This document shows, piece by piece, positions 32,487-41,238 of a DNA stretch of 45,527 bases (its first letter is position 1; the number at the start of each line of letters is the position of its first letter). Made by a program: the position numbers and the translations under genes. The notes under the pieces were generated by a model. It searched no databases and was not told the origin of the DNA. It worked only from the letters and a program-made list of their open reading frames with translations. The DNA is from Bacteroidota bacterium. Lineage in GTDB: Bacteria > Bacteroidota > Bacteroidia > Bacteroidales > FEN-979. The DNA lies in the NCBI GenBank assembly GCA_016868575.1, contig VGGL01000010.1:1-45527 (forward strand), in the 5' to 3' direction.

Positions 32487-32840
32487 ATGAGTGGCCTTTA
32501 TGTCTTCATCTCCGTCATGATATTGATCGTCTGCGTCCTGCTGGTACTGGTAGTACTGGTGCAAAACTCCAAAGGTGGCGGCCTGGCATCGAACTTCGGA
32601 TCATCAAATCAGTTCATGGGCGTCAGAAAAACAGCGGACTTTCTTGAAAAATCGACCTGGACCCTGGCTGTTGCCCTACTTGTACTCAGCCTGTTATCAA
32701 TTTTCGTGATCCCTAAATATACCGGTACGGGTGATACCCGGGAAAGTATTGTAAAGAAACAGTTGGAAGAGAGTGGTGCAGCGCAACCGATCAAGGATTT
32801 CGAAGCCCCTCCTGAACAACCTGCACAACCCGGCGAATAA
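32487..32840 (+). CDS. secG: Preprotein translocase subunit SecG
   Basis: Small subunit of SecYEG. Two hydrophobic helices (about 3-25 and 55-76) flank the conserved QNSKGGGLASNFGSSNQFMGVRKTADFLEK loop near 27-55. The C-terminal tail is Glu/Pro rich. Length 117. It starts 11 bp after the TPR-like gene and is followed by a strong intrinsic terminator, so it closes this operon. Confidence 0.93.
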   Translation: MSGLYVFISVMILIVCVLLVLVVLVQNSKGGGLASNFGSSNQFMGVRKTADFLEKSTWTLAVALLVLSLLSIFVIPKYTGTGDTRESIVKKQLEESGAAQPIKDFEAPPEQPAQPGE

Positions 32841-32858
32841 GAAATTGCCCTTCTTATA

Positions 32859-32897
32859 ATGTGTCAGAATGTCATACCGTTCTGACACATTTTTTTC
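32859..32897 (+). terminator. Intrinsic terminator after secG
   Basis: ATGTGTCAGAA (32859-32869) pairs perfectly with TTCTGACACAT (32880-32890), followed by a run of seven T. The arms also contain TGTCA/TGACA pentamers discussed under findings, so it may have a second role for groES. Confidence 0.75.
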
Positions 32898-32965
32898 TAC
32901 CCTGACACAAAAGTGAAAAAATGTCCTCTCCGTGTCTGTTTTTTCAGATGGCACAGAAAATGACA
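32862..32965. promoter_or_regulatory. TGTCA/TGACA cluster upstream of groES
   Basis: Pentamers at 32862-32866 and 32870-32874 (TGTCA) and at 32883-32887, 32903-32907 and 32961-32965 (TGACA). No CIRCE element (TTAGCACTC-N9-GAGTGCTAA) is present in this gap. A heat-shock operator is a possible reading. Confidence 0.4.
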
Positions 32966-33015
32966 GGAGCAGCTACCAAAAAACATCATGTTTAACCCAC
33001 ATAAAATTTAATCAC

Positions 33016-33294
33016 ATGTCGAAAGTTAAGATCAAACCATTGGCCGACCGCGTTCTGGTTGAACCGGCACAGGCAGAGGAAAAGACAGCAGGCGGGATCA
33101 TCATCCCCGACACTGCCAAAGAAAAACCTCAAAAAGGAACCGTGGTGGCCGTTGGCCCCGGAAAAAAAGACGAACCCATGACCGTGAAAGTTGGCGACCA
33201 TGTCCTCTATGGAAAGTACTCCGGAACTGAGATCTCCTATGACAACAACAACTATCTGATTGTCAGGGAATCTGACATTTTAGCAATCATTTAA
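33016..33294 (+). CDS. groES: Co-chaperonin GroES
   Basis: Seven-fold lid of the GroEL chaperonin. From ATG 33016 the protein has 92 residues with the typical start [15 protein letters not shown], the mobile loop [18 protein letters not shown] (about 19-36), and the end [18 protein letters not shown]. The frame is open upstream into the leader but only this ATG gives the family N-terminus. groEL follows 27 bp later; both are expected on one stress-induced transcript. Confidence 0.97.
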   Translation: MSKVKIKPLADRVLVEPAQAEEKTAGGIIIPDTAKEKPQKGTVVAVGPGKKDEPMTVKVGDHVLYGKYSGTEISYDNNNYLIVRESDILAII

Positions 33295-33309
33295 TTATCA
33301 TAAACTTAA

Positions 33310-34959
<1,650 letters not shown>

Positions 34960-35007
34960 GAAGTACCTCCGCTCCTGAATTAACAGTTCAGTTGAAGATC
35001 AGACCTC

Positions 35008-35080
35008 ACCGCGGATACGCGGAGGCGTTGAGAGAATGAAAGGAAATCCTCTGCGCCTCCCCGTCTCTGCGGTTTTTTTT
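35008..35080 (+). terminator. Terminator-like imperfect inverted repeat after groEL
   Basis: Left arm 35008-35027 and right arm 35054-35073 are GC-rich and largely complementary, followed by eight T (35073-35080). The right arm is related to the repeat after flavodoxin (12881-12904). The loop of about 26 bases is long for an intrinsic terminator. Confidence 0.5.
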
Positions 35081-35093
35081 CGAACTTTGCACC

Positions 35094-35101
35094 TAACTTT
35101 G
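35094..35101 (+). promoter_or_regulatory. -7 box of DUF4468-like gene
   Basis: TAACTTTG matches TAnnTTTG, 19 bp before the ATG at 35121. Confidence 0.5.
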
Positions 35102-35120
35102 TGAACTTCGCAGAAAAACA

Positions 35121-35693
35121 ATGAATATCATGAGTAAAAAGTATAAGGTCATCTCTATTGCCTTATTAAGTTTAATATCGTTGTTCCCATTATTTTCCCT
35201 TGCACAGGAATCAATAGGAACCCCAAATATGCCGCTGGATGCCGATTCTCAAAAGATCATGTACCGGGAGGTCGTGGTCCAGGAAGCCAACAAGGATGAC
35301 TTGTTTAACCGGGGTATCTCCTGGTTCAACCTCTATTATGTGAACCCGGAGAGCGTGTTGAATATCCGGGATAGAGTGAACGGTAACATTGAAGGAATGG
35401 GGCGTTTAAGGCTTTACTATACCGAAAAAGACAACATCCGCCAGGATGCCGGTATGGTGCTTTATTCCATCCGGATCGAACTGAAAGACAACAAATACCG
35501 TTATACATTAACCGATTTCAACCTTAAACAAGCCTCCAAGTCCCCCATTGAAAAATGGCTGAATAAAAAAGATCCGGCATATAATCCGCGATGGGACGAT
35601 TACCTCTACCAGATCGACACCACCATGACCGGTCTGGTTAAAAGCATGAAAAAAGGGATGGAGCCGGTTGTGGTCAAGAAGGATGAATGGTGA
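35121..35693 (+). CDS. Exported DUF4468-like protein
   Basis: Signal peptide (ISIALLSLISLFPLFSLA, cut near AQ) then a 160-residue domain with IMYREVVVQEANKDDLFNRGISWFNLYY near the start and GNIEGMGRLRLYY, VLYSIRIELKDNKYRYTLTDFNL after it. That pattern is the DUF4468 family, described as having a TBP-like fold, common in Bacteroidota and of unknown function. The C-terminus (YLYQIDTTMTGLVKSMKKGM) is helical. ATG 35130 nine bases on is an alternative start. It overlaps the next gene's possible ATG by 7 bp. Confidence 0.75.
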   Translation: MNIMSKKYKVISIALLSLISLFPLFSLAQESIGTPNMPLDADSQKIMYREVVVQEANKDDLFNRGISWFNLYYVNPESVLNIRDRVNGNIEGMGRLRLYYTEKDNIRQDAGMVLYSIRIELKDNKYRYTLTDFNLKQASKSPIEKWLNKKDPAYNPRWDDYLYQIDTTMTGLVKSMKKGMEPVVVKKDEW

Positions 35694-36640
35694 ACAACTC
35701 ACCGATGAACCTTGATTTTCAAAAAGGGCTAACGGAGAACCTGCCCGATCTCATCCGTCGGACGCCTAAAAGCGACCTGCATAACCATGCAGCTTTGGGA
35801 GGACAACTATCCGATTTCAGGGCTTTCCTGGGGACAGACATACCTCCCCCGCCACCAATCATGAAAGGCCTGCGTGAAATGGACCGATACATATATGGTC
35901 ACCTCCGCCCCCTCTTTCAAACACGCGAGAACTTCGAATTCGCGATTGGAGCTGCTTTCCGGCAAGCTAAAAACGATGGTATTGTGCGGATTGAAATGAG
36001 TATCGATTGCTGGTTTGTCAACCATTACCCCAACCGGGCAGAAGGGCTGGCGTCTTTTCTGAAACAATCACATCAGGAATATGCCCCGGATGTAAACTGG
36101 ATCCCGGAAATGGGCTTCAGCCGTAACTTTGAGGCTCCCGGATATCAGCACTGCGTAGAAGAATGTCTTGACTCCGGTTTTTTCCGGTCCATCGACCTGT
36201 ATGGAGAAGAGTTGGCAGAACCACCTGAAACCTACCAATACCTCTTCAAAAAAGCCAAACAACAAGGGATGAAATGCAAGGCACATGCAGGTGAGTTTGG
36301 GGACGCCGACCATGTGAGAAAAACTGCAGAAGTGCTGGAGCTGGATGCAGTGCAACATGGCATCGCCTCAGCTACATCCCATGAAGTAATGCATTGGCTG
36401 GCAAAGAACCGGATCCAGCTGAATGTCTGTCCAACCAGCAATGTACGACTGGGTGTTGTTAAGGATCTGGCACATCATCCCATCCGCATTTTATTTGATC
36501 ACGGTATCAGGGTAACACTCAACACGGATGATCTGTTGATTTTCGGAGCGTCCGTTTCAGATGAATATTTTAACCTCTTCCAAACCGGCCTTTTCAGCGC
36601 CGCAGAACTTGATCAGATCAGGGAAAATGGACTCCGTTGA
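35687..36640 (+). CDS. Adenosine deaminase-family metal-dependent hydrolase
   Basis: Amidohydrolase of the adenosine/AMP deaminase family; probably deaminates adenosine or a related purine. Zinc ligands are in SDLHNHAALGG (HxH at residues 32 and 34), HAGEFGD carries the conserved Glu, VQHGIAS holds the next His, CPTSNVRLG is the CPxSN motif, and TLNTDDLLIF gives the Asp pair. At 317 residues it ends shortly after that motif (ELDQIRENGLR), some 20 residues shorter than usual, because of a stop overlapped by the start region of rlmN. The start may be ATG 35687 (overlapping the previous stop) or ATG 35705. Substrate not fixed by sequence. Confidence 0.85.
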   Translation: MVNNSPMNLDFQKGLTENLPDLIRRTPKSDLHNHAALGGQLSDFRAFLGTDIPPPPPIMKGLREMDRYIYGHLRPLFQTRENFEFAIGAAFRQAKNDGIVRIEMSIDCWFVNHYPNRAEGLASFLKQSHQEYAPDVNWIPEMGFSRNFEAPGYQHCVEECLDSGFFRSIDLYGEELAEPPETYQYLFKKAKQQGMKCKAHAGEFGDADHVRKTAEVLELDAVQHGIASATSHEVMHWLAKNRIQLNVCPTSNVRLGVVKDLAHHPIRILFDHGIRVTLNTDDLLIFGASVSDEYFNLFQTGLFSAAELDQIRENGLR

Positions 36641-36662
36641 AAATAATATCCGGAAACCGGCC

Positions 36663-37688
36663 ATGTCCCAGAAATTGGCTGATTTCCATGACTTTTTTAG
36701 TCAGCACAAGGAGCCGGCCTTCCGGAGCAAGCAGGTCTGCGAGTGGATCTGGAAGAAACACGCCAGGTCATTCCGGGCAATGTCTAATATCCCTTCCTCC
36801 CTACGTTCTCTATTAGATGCTCATTTTTATTTCGAACCCCTCCGGATCGAACAGCTGGATGCCAGCACAGACCTCACCACCAAAGTGGTGTTTCTGGCTC
36901 AGGATGATCAACGTTTTGAAGGAGTCCTGATCCCTGCCGGGAACCGGGTAACCGCCTGTATCTCCTCCCAGGTGGGTTGCCCGCTGGGTTGTAAATTCTG
37001 TGCCACCGGTTTGCTGGGATTCCGGAGAAACCTGATGTCTCATGAAATCTACGATCAGGTCATCCTGCTTGATCGGATGGCGCAGGAACAGCTCAAAAAA
37101 AAGCTGTCAAACATCGTAATCATGGGGATGGGTGAGCCCCTGCTGAATGATGAGGAAGTGATAAAAGCCATTCGGAAATGGTGTGACCCGGAAGGTGCTG
37201 CCATTTCCCCTCAGCGCATCACCCTTTCTACTGTCGGCATTCCTGAAGGCATCCGCCGGCTCGCATCAGCGCATGTGAAGATCCAACTGGCTGTTTCGCT
37301 CCATTCAGCCAGCCAACATAAACGGGAAACGATCATTCCAGCCGCAAAGAAGTTCACCCTTCTTGCTTTGTCAGAGGCATTGGAAGCATATTACCGCCTG
37401 ACCCGTCAGCGGATCGTGGTGGAATACCTGATGCTGAAAGATGTTAATGATTCTATTCAGGATGCCAGGGAACTCGCGGCTTTTTGCAAACGGTTCCCGG
37501 TTAAGATCAACCTCATCGAATACAACCGGGTAGATAAGACCGGATTTGAACGCTCTTCGGATGAAAAAATGGAGGCTTTTGCCGCTTTTCTGAAGCGCCT
37601 GAACATGGTAGTCAACATCCGGAAAAGCCGGGGTGAAGATATTGCTGCAGCCTGCGGGCAATTAGCCCTACGAAACAAAAAAACCTGA
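36663..37688 (+). CDS. rlmN: 23S rRNA (A2503-C2) / tRNA-A37 methyltransferase RlmN
   Basis: Radical-SAM dual-specificity methyltransferase. The cluster Cys residues are 106, 110 and 113 in CPLGCKFC, preceded by GNRVTACISSQVG. The second catalytic Cys is Cys331 in AAACGQL at the C-terminus. IVIMGMGEPLLN and LAVSLHSA are family blocks. ATG 36663 gives 341 residues and the normal N-terminal spacing to HKEPAFRSKQ; ATG 36627 would overlap the deaminase stop by 14 bp and is the alternative. It ends 26 bp from a convergent gene. Confidence 0.94.
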   Translation: MSQKLADFHDFFSQHKEPAFRSKQVCEWIWKKHARSFRAMSNIPSSLRSLLDAHFYFEPLRIEQLDASTDLTTKVVFLAQDDQRFEGVLIPAGNRVTACISSQVGCPLGCKFCATGLLGFRRNLMSHEIYDQVILLDRMAQEQLKKKLSNIVIMGMGEPLLNDEEVIKAIRKWCDPEGAAISPQRITLSTVGIPEGIRRLASAHVKIQLAVSLHSASQHKRETIIPAAKKFTLLALSEALEAYYRLTRQRIVVEYLMLKDVNDSIQDARELAAFCKRFPVKINLIEYNRVDKTGFERSSDEKMEAFAAFLKRLNMVVNIRKSRGEDIAAACGQLALRNKKT

Positions 37689-37714
37689 ACAGGAAATCCT
37701 TGCCTGATCTGCTG

Positions 37715-38428
37715 CTAAGGAGTCACAGCCATCACGAAGAGATTGGCGTTGTTATCAACCAAGCCCATGTCGTTGCTGTCGATGATACCATCCCCATTGA
37801 CATCAGCAGCCAGGTAACCGGTGAGAAATGCATTGGATGCATTATCAACCAGTCCCATGTCGCTTGAATCGACCACATCATCCTGGTTAACATCCCCAGC
37901 ATAGATCCCATAGACCCCTGGTTCCAGCATAGCCATGTTGTTACCATAGGCTTTTCCCGGGGCAGGGTAGAAAGAGTAGTTCACCGTTCCGGCGGCAAAA
38001 GAAACAGGATTGGAACTCACGGTTAAGATGCTGTTCCTGTGCCTGATGGTAATATAATAGCTTCCATCAAGGGAATCATGAAGAAAAACGGTAATCGATC
38101 CGTTGGTTTTCAGGGTACCATTTGAGATGATAGCCACCACGTTGGTGTAAACCTGGTCATGCAGTTCGATCGTAAGCATATCCGCAACATCAGCGCCCCA
38201 TTTTGGTCCATTTTCGTCAGAAGCAGGATTCATCATCATGTTTCCGGCATACAATCCCTGCAGGAAAAGGCCGATGTTCAGCTCTTTGCCGCCTCCGATG
38301 GGGAGATCGCCACTTCCCGGACCGCCCGGCGGAGCGCCAGGCTGGGAGAAGACCTCTGCCACAACCATCAAGGTCATCATGGCAATGCAAAGCACTGTTT
38401 TTCCCGGTATCCTTATCAATGCTTTCAC
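37715..38428 (-). CDS. Exported protein with C-terminal dockerin-like repeats
   Basis: GTG 38428 gives a 237-residue protein with signal peptide KALIRIPGKTVLCIAMMTLMVVAEVFS. A Gly/Pro-rich linker follows, then a beta-rich domain (about 40-175) including TIELHDQVYTNVVAIISNG and SLDGSYYITIRHRNSILTVSSNPVSF. The C-terminus has two calcium-loop repeats, GDVNQDDVVDSSDMGLVDN and DVNGDGIIDSNDMGLVDN, in dockerin spacing. A longer frame starting with TTG at 38452 overlaps the -7 box and is rejected. The domain style, N-terminal part of unknown fold plus dockerin-like tail, recurs in Bacteroidota surface proteins. No cohesin is visible nearby. Confidence 0.75.
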   Translation of the reverse strand: MKALIRIPGKTVLCIAMMTLMVVAEVFSQPGAPPGGPGSGDLPIGGGKELNIGLFLQGLYAGNMMMNPASDENGPKWGADVADMLTIELHDQVYTNVVAIISNGTLKTNGSITVFLHDSLDGSYYITIRHRNSILTVSSNPVSFAAGTVNYSFYPAPGKAYGNNMAMLEPGVYGIYAGDVNQDDVVDSSDMGLVDNASNAFLTGYLAADVNGDGIIDSNDMGLVDNNANLFVMAVTP

Positions 38429-38449
38429 TCTTTCTTGTGATAATCTATG

Positions 38450-38457
38450 CAAAGATA
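38450..38457 (-). promoter_or_regulatory. -7 box of dockerin-like gene
   Basis: Minus strand TATCTTTG matches TAnnTTTG, 21 bp upstream of the GTG start at 38428. It helps to fix that start. Confidence 0.5.
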
Positions 38458-38511
38458 AGCATTTTTGACACGGTTTCTATCAGAACGCCTGACGTAAATG
38501 ATACTTTTCGA

Positions 38512-38543
38512 TTGGACATCTGTTTGAAAAGATCGTACTTTTG
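38512..38543 (+). promoter_or_regulatory. Promoter of methyltransferase gene
   Basis: TTG at 38512-38514, a 21-bp spacer and TACTTTTG at 38536-38543. The ATG follows 47 bp later, with a repeat filling the end of the leader. Confidence 0.5.
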
Positions 38544-38559
38544 CTTCAAAACTGTTTAC

Positions 38560-38590
38560 TGATAATTGATAACTGATAATTGATAACTGA
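38560..38590 (+). repeat. Tandem TGATAATTGATAAC repeat abutting a start codon
   Basis: Two exact 14-bp units plus TGA, ending at the base before the methyltransferase ATG. Same sequence family as the gene-end repeats at 2432, 6433 and 6945. Confidence 0.8.
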
Positions 38591-39397
38591 ATGCAGTACG
38601 ATCCGATCAAACGAATCCTCGGAAAAGCTTTCAACCGGACACCCCGGCTGCGGGTGTTGTTCTACCGGATGCTCAACCTGTTGCTGCTACGGACCTGGCA
38701 TATCCGGAGAGAATTGAAAAAATGGGTCAGAGAACATCCTGGTATTGCTTCCGTACTCGATGCCGGATCAGGTTTCGGACAATATTCATGGTACCTGGGC
38801 TCAATAAACAGGAACTGGCAAGTGACAGGGGTGGATCTGAAAGAGGAACAAACCAGCGATTGCAATGCTTTTTTCAAACGGATCGGCTTCACCCATGTAT
38901 CTTTCAAGACTGCAGACCTAACCACGCTTTCTGATGTGTCAATGTACGATCTGATCATTTCAGTGGATGTAATGGAGCACATCCTGGAGGACACGCTTGT
39001 ATTTCAGCGATTTCATCAGGCACTGAAACCGGGCGGTATGGTGCTGATCTCTACCCCCAGCGATAAGGGAGGATCGGGGGTTCATGAACATGGCCGGTCC
39101 AGTTTCATTGAAGAACATGTGAGGGATGGATACGGCATGGAAGATATTCAGCAAAAATTAATGAATGCAGGATTTGGAAAGACAGAAGCCTATTATTCAT
39201 ACGGTAAACCGGGTCATCTTTCCTGGTTGCTAACCATGAAATACCCCATCCGGATGCTGGGTATCACTAAGCTGTTTTTCCTGATTTTACCGTTTTACTA
39301 CCTGATCGTATTCCCCTTCTCCCTTATCCTGAACTTTTGTGATGTTTCCATTCACCACAACACAGGCACCGGATTGATCGTTAAAGCCTGGAAATAA
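38591..39397 (+). CDS. Class I SAM-dependent methyltransferase with hydrophobic C-terminal segment
   Basis: The SAM site motif I is VLDAGSGFGQYSWYLG near residues 55-70, motif II is VTGVDLKEEQ, and the post-motif is YDLIISVDVMEHILED followed by LKPGGMVLISTPSD. This is the UbiE/Methyltransf_11 type fold. The C-terminus (about 218-258) is strongly hydrophobic (LFFLILPFYYLIVFPFSLIL), so it may attach to the membrane. Length 268. It may modify a lipid or glycolipid, given the neighbouring permease and O-antigen ligase, but the substrate is unknown. Confidence 0.85.
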   Translation: MQYDPIKRILGKAFNRTPRLRVLFYRMLNLLLLRTWHIRRELKKWVREHPGIASVLDAGSGFGQYSWYLGSINRNWQVTGVDLKEEQTSDCNAFFKRIGFTHVSFKTADLTTLSDVSMYDLIISVDVMEHILEDTLVFQRFHQALKPGGMVLISTPSDKGGSGVHEHGRSSFIEEHVRDGYGMEDIQQKLMNAGFGKTEAYYSYGKPGHLSWLLTMKYPIRMLGITKLFFLILPFYYLIVFPFSLILNFCDVSIHHNTGTGLIVKAWK

Positions 39398-39406
39398 CCT
39401 GATCGA

Positions 39407-40654
39407 TTGAATTTCCCCTTTTACATATCGAAGAGGTACCTGATCTCGAAAAAGTCGCACAACATCATCAACCTGATAGCGGGTATTTCCGTAACTGGCG
39501 TGCTGGTCGGCACCATGGCGTTGATTGTCGTCCTGTCGGTCTTCAATGGCTTTGAAAAGCTGGTTCTCTCCCTGTTCAACACGTTCAATCCCGATCTCAG
39601 GATCACTGCCACGGTGGGTAAGACATTCCACCTCAGCTCCCTTCCATATGACCAGGTGAAGTCGATGCCGGGAGTTCTCAGCATCACGGAAGTGATCGAA
39701 GAAAATGCCCTGATGCGTTACAACGACCGGCAATACATCGTGACCCTTAAAGGGGTTTCTGAAAGTTTCACCCAAACCAGCCATGTGGATACCATGATTG
39801 TGGAAGGGAGATTCCTTCTACAACAAGGGAGTGCTGACTTTGCGGTGTTGGGTTACGGAGTGGCCTGGTCCTTGGGGACTGATCTGCGGGATGCCATTCA
39901 TCCCATCCAGGTATACGTTCCGAAAAGGGGATTTTCCGGTGGAATACAAATGGAACAGGCCTTCGAGGCTGCCACTATATTTCCTTCAGCATACTTCAGT
40001 GTTCAGCAGGATTTCGATTCAAAATATGTGATCGTACCCATTCGGTTTACCCGGAACCTGCTCGGATACAAAGATGAACTTTCGGCCTTAGAAATAGCGG
40101 TGGTTCCCGGAGCATCCCGGGAACAGGTAAAGGCCTCCCTCCGAAGGTTGCTGTGCGAGAACTATGTTGTGAAAGACCGATTTCAGCAACAGGAGTTGCT
40201 TTACAAGATCATGCAGTCGGAAAAATGGGCGGTGTTTCTCATCCTGGCTTTTATCCTGCTTATCGCCACCTTTAATGTGGTGGGATCCTTGTCCATCCTG
40301 ATCCTCGACAAGCGAAAAGATATTGCAGTTCTAAAGAGCCTGGGGGCTGATAACCGGATCATCCGCAATATCTTTCTCACCGAAGGGATCATGATCTCCT
40401 TTGCCGGGGCTTTTCTCGGCCTCTTGCTTGGGGCAGCGATTTGTTATGTCCAGCAGCGATTTGGACTGATCCGGCTGGGTGGTGTTGATAGCTCCTTTGT
40501 AGTGAGTCATTACCCGGTTCAGATGGAAGCGGTAGATTTCGTTCTTGTCTTTGCAACTGTGATGGCGATCGGATTCGCTGCTACATGGCTCCCTGTAAGG
40601 GGAATGCGGAGGCTTACCCGTATCATCCCAGGCCGGATCCTTGACATGAATTGA
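39407..40654 (+). CDS. ABC transporter permease, LolC/LolE-FtsX type
   Basis: Four-helix permease with a large periplasmic domain. The first helix is ITGVLVGTMALIVVLSVFNGF-like near 25-48, followed by a MacB/LolC-type periplasmic core (about 50-265), then three helices at about 280-300, 325-350 and 375-400. IAVLKSLGADNRIIRNIFLTEGIMI is the family FtsX signature. TTG 39407 is the likely start because it gives the typical FYISKRYLISKKS amino terminus; no ATG exists nearby. No LolD ATPase gene is adjacent. Expected role: release of lipoproteins from the inner membrane, by family. Confidence 0.88.
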   Translation: MNFPFYISKRYLISKKSHNIINLIAGISVTGVLVGTMALIVVLSVFNGFEKLVLSLFNTFNPDLRITATVGKTFHLSSLPYDQVKSMPGVLSITEVIEENALMRYNDRQYIVTLKGVSESFTQTSHVDTMIVEGRFLLQQGSADFAVLGYGVAWSLGTDLRDAIHPIQVYVPKRGFSGGIQMEQAFEAATIFPSAYFSVQQDFDSKYVIVPIRFTRNLLGYKDELSALEIAVVPGASREQVKASLRRLLCENYVVKDRFQQQELLYKIMQSEKWAVFLILAFILLIATFNVVGSLSILILDKRKDIAVLKSLGADNRIIRNIFLTEGIMISFAGAFLGLLLGAAICYVQQRFGLIRLGGVDSSFVVSHYPVQMEAVDFVLVFATVMAIGFAATWLPVRGMRRLTRIIPGRILDMN

Positions 40655-40704
40655 TTCGGTCTGCCTTTTTTCATGTTTTGGATCAACTTTTCAGGGAATT
40701 GCAT

Positions 40705-40712
40705 TATCTTTG
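40705..40712 (+). promoter_or_regulatory. -7 box of T9SS cargo gene
   Basis: TATCTTTG matches TAnnTTTG, 37 bp before ATG 40750. TTTG at 40677-40680 is a possible -33 but spaced 24 bp. Confidence 0.45.
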
Positions 40713-40749
40713 TCTTCTGATAAATAAACCAATGCTTGATTTCAATCCC

Positions 40750-41238
40750 ATGAAAAGGAATATTCTTATTCTCATATCGCTTTTTCTGGTGATGATCAAT
40801 TTCAAGGGATTATTTGCTCAGGAGGCCATACTTGCTGCAAGTGCAGATGCAGGTGGAAGCAGCGGTTCAGTGACATATTCAGTCGGACAGACAGCTTTTT
40901 TATTTCATTCCGCCTCAAACGGAAATATCATGGAGGGTGTTCAACAACCCTATGAGATCCAATTCTATGCAGGAATGGAAGAAGAAACGGGCATTACCCT
41001 GCACTGTAAAGTCTTTCCGAATCCCTCATCTGGCAAGCTTTCCCTTGCAATAGAGAACAGTGACCTTACAGGTTTCAGATTTGAGCTTATGGATGCATCA
41101 GGAAAGCTTCTCCACCTGTCAGAAACAGATCGGCAGGAAACCGAGATATCCCTTGATTGCTATGCCTCATCGGTATATTTTCTTTCTGTCTTTCATGATA
41201 ATACTCCATTAAAAACGTTCAGAATCATAAAAAGATGA
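40750..41238 (+). CDS. Small secreted protein with T9SS type A sorting domain
   Basis: Signal peptide (ILILISLFLVMINFKGLFA, cut near AQ), then a short domain SADAGGSSGSVTYSVGQTAF ... GVQQPYEI (about 30-75), then a type A C-terminal sorting domain (about 85-162): CKVFPNPSSGKLSLAIEN, FELMDASGKLL and the end YFLSVFHDNTPLKTFRIIKR. The GVQQPYEI domain recurs in many Bacteroidota T9SS proteins and has no known function. In-frame ATG 40732 is possible but adds residues before the signal peptide. The stop overlaps the next start (ATGA). It should be exported by the T9SS whose core is encoded at 18.6-23.6 kb. Confidence 0.85.
   Translation: MKRNILILISLFLVMINFKGLFAQEAILAASADAGGSSGSVTYSVGQTAFLFHSASNGNIMEGVQQPYEIQFYAGMEEETGITLHCKVFPNPSSGKLSLAIENSDLTGFRFELMDASGKLLHLSETDRQETEISLDCYASSVYFLSVFHDNTPLKTFRIIKR

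Noticed and set aside
32948-32965. Possible sigma-54 -24/-12 promoter (TGGCAC followed by TGACA) before groES
   Set aside because: The -12 part lacks the required GC dinucleotide at the right spacing; the position is better described as one of the TGACA pentamers.
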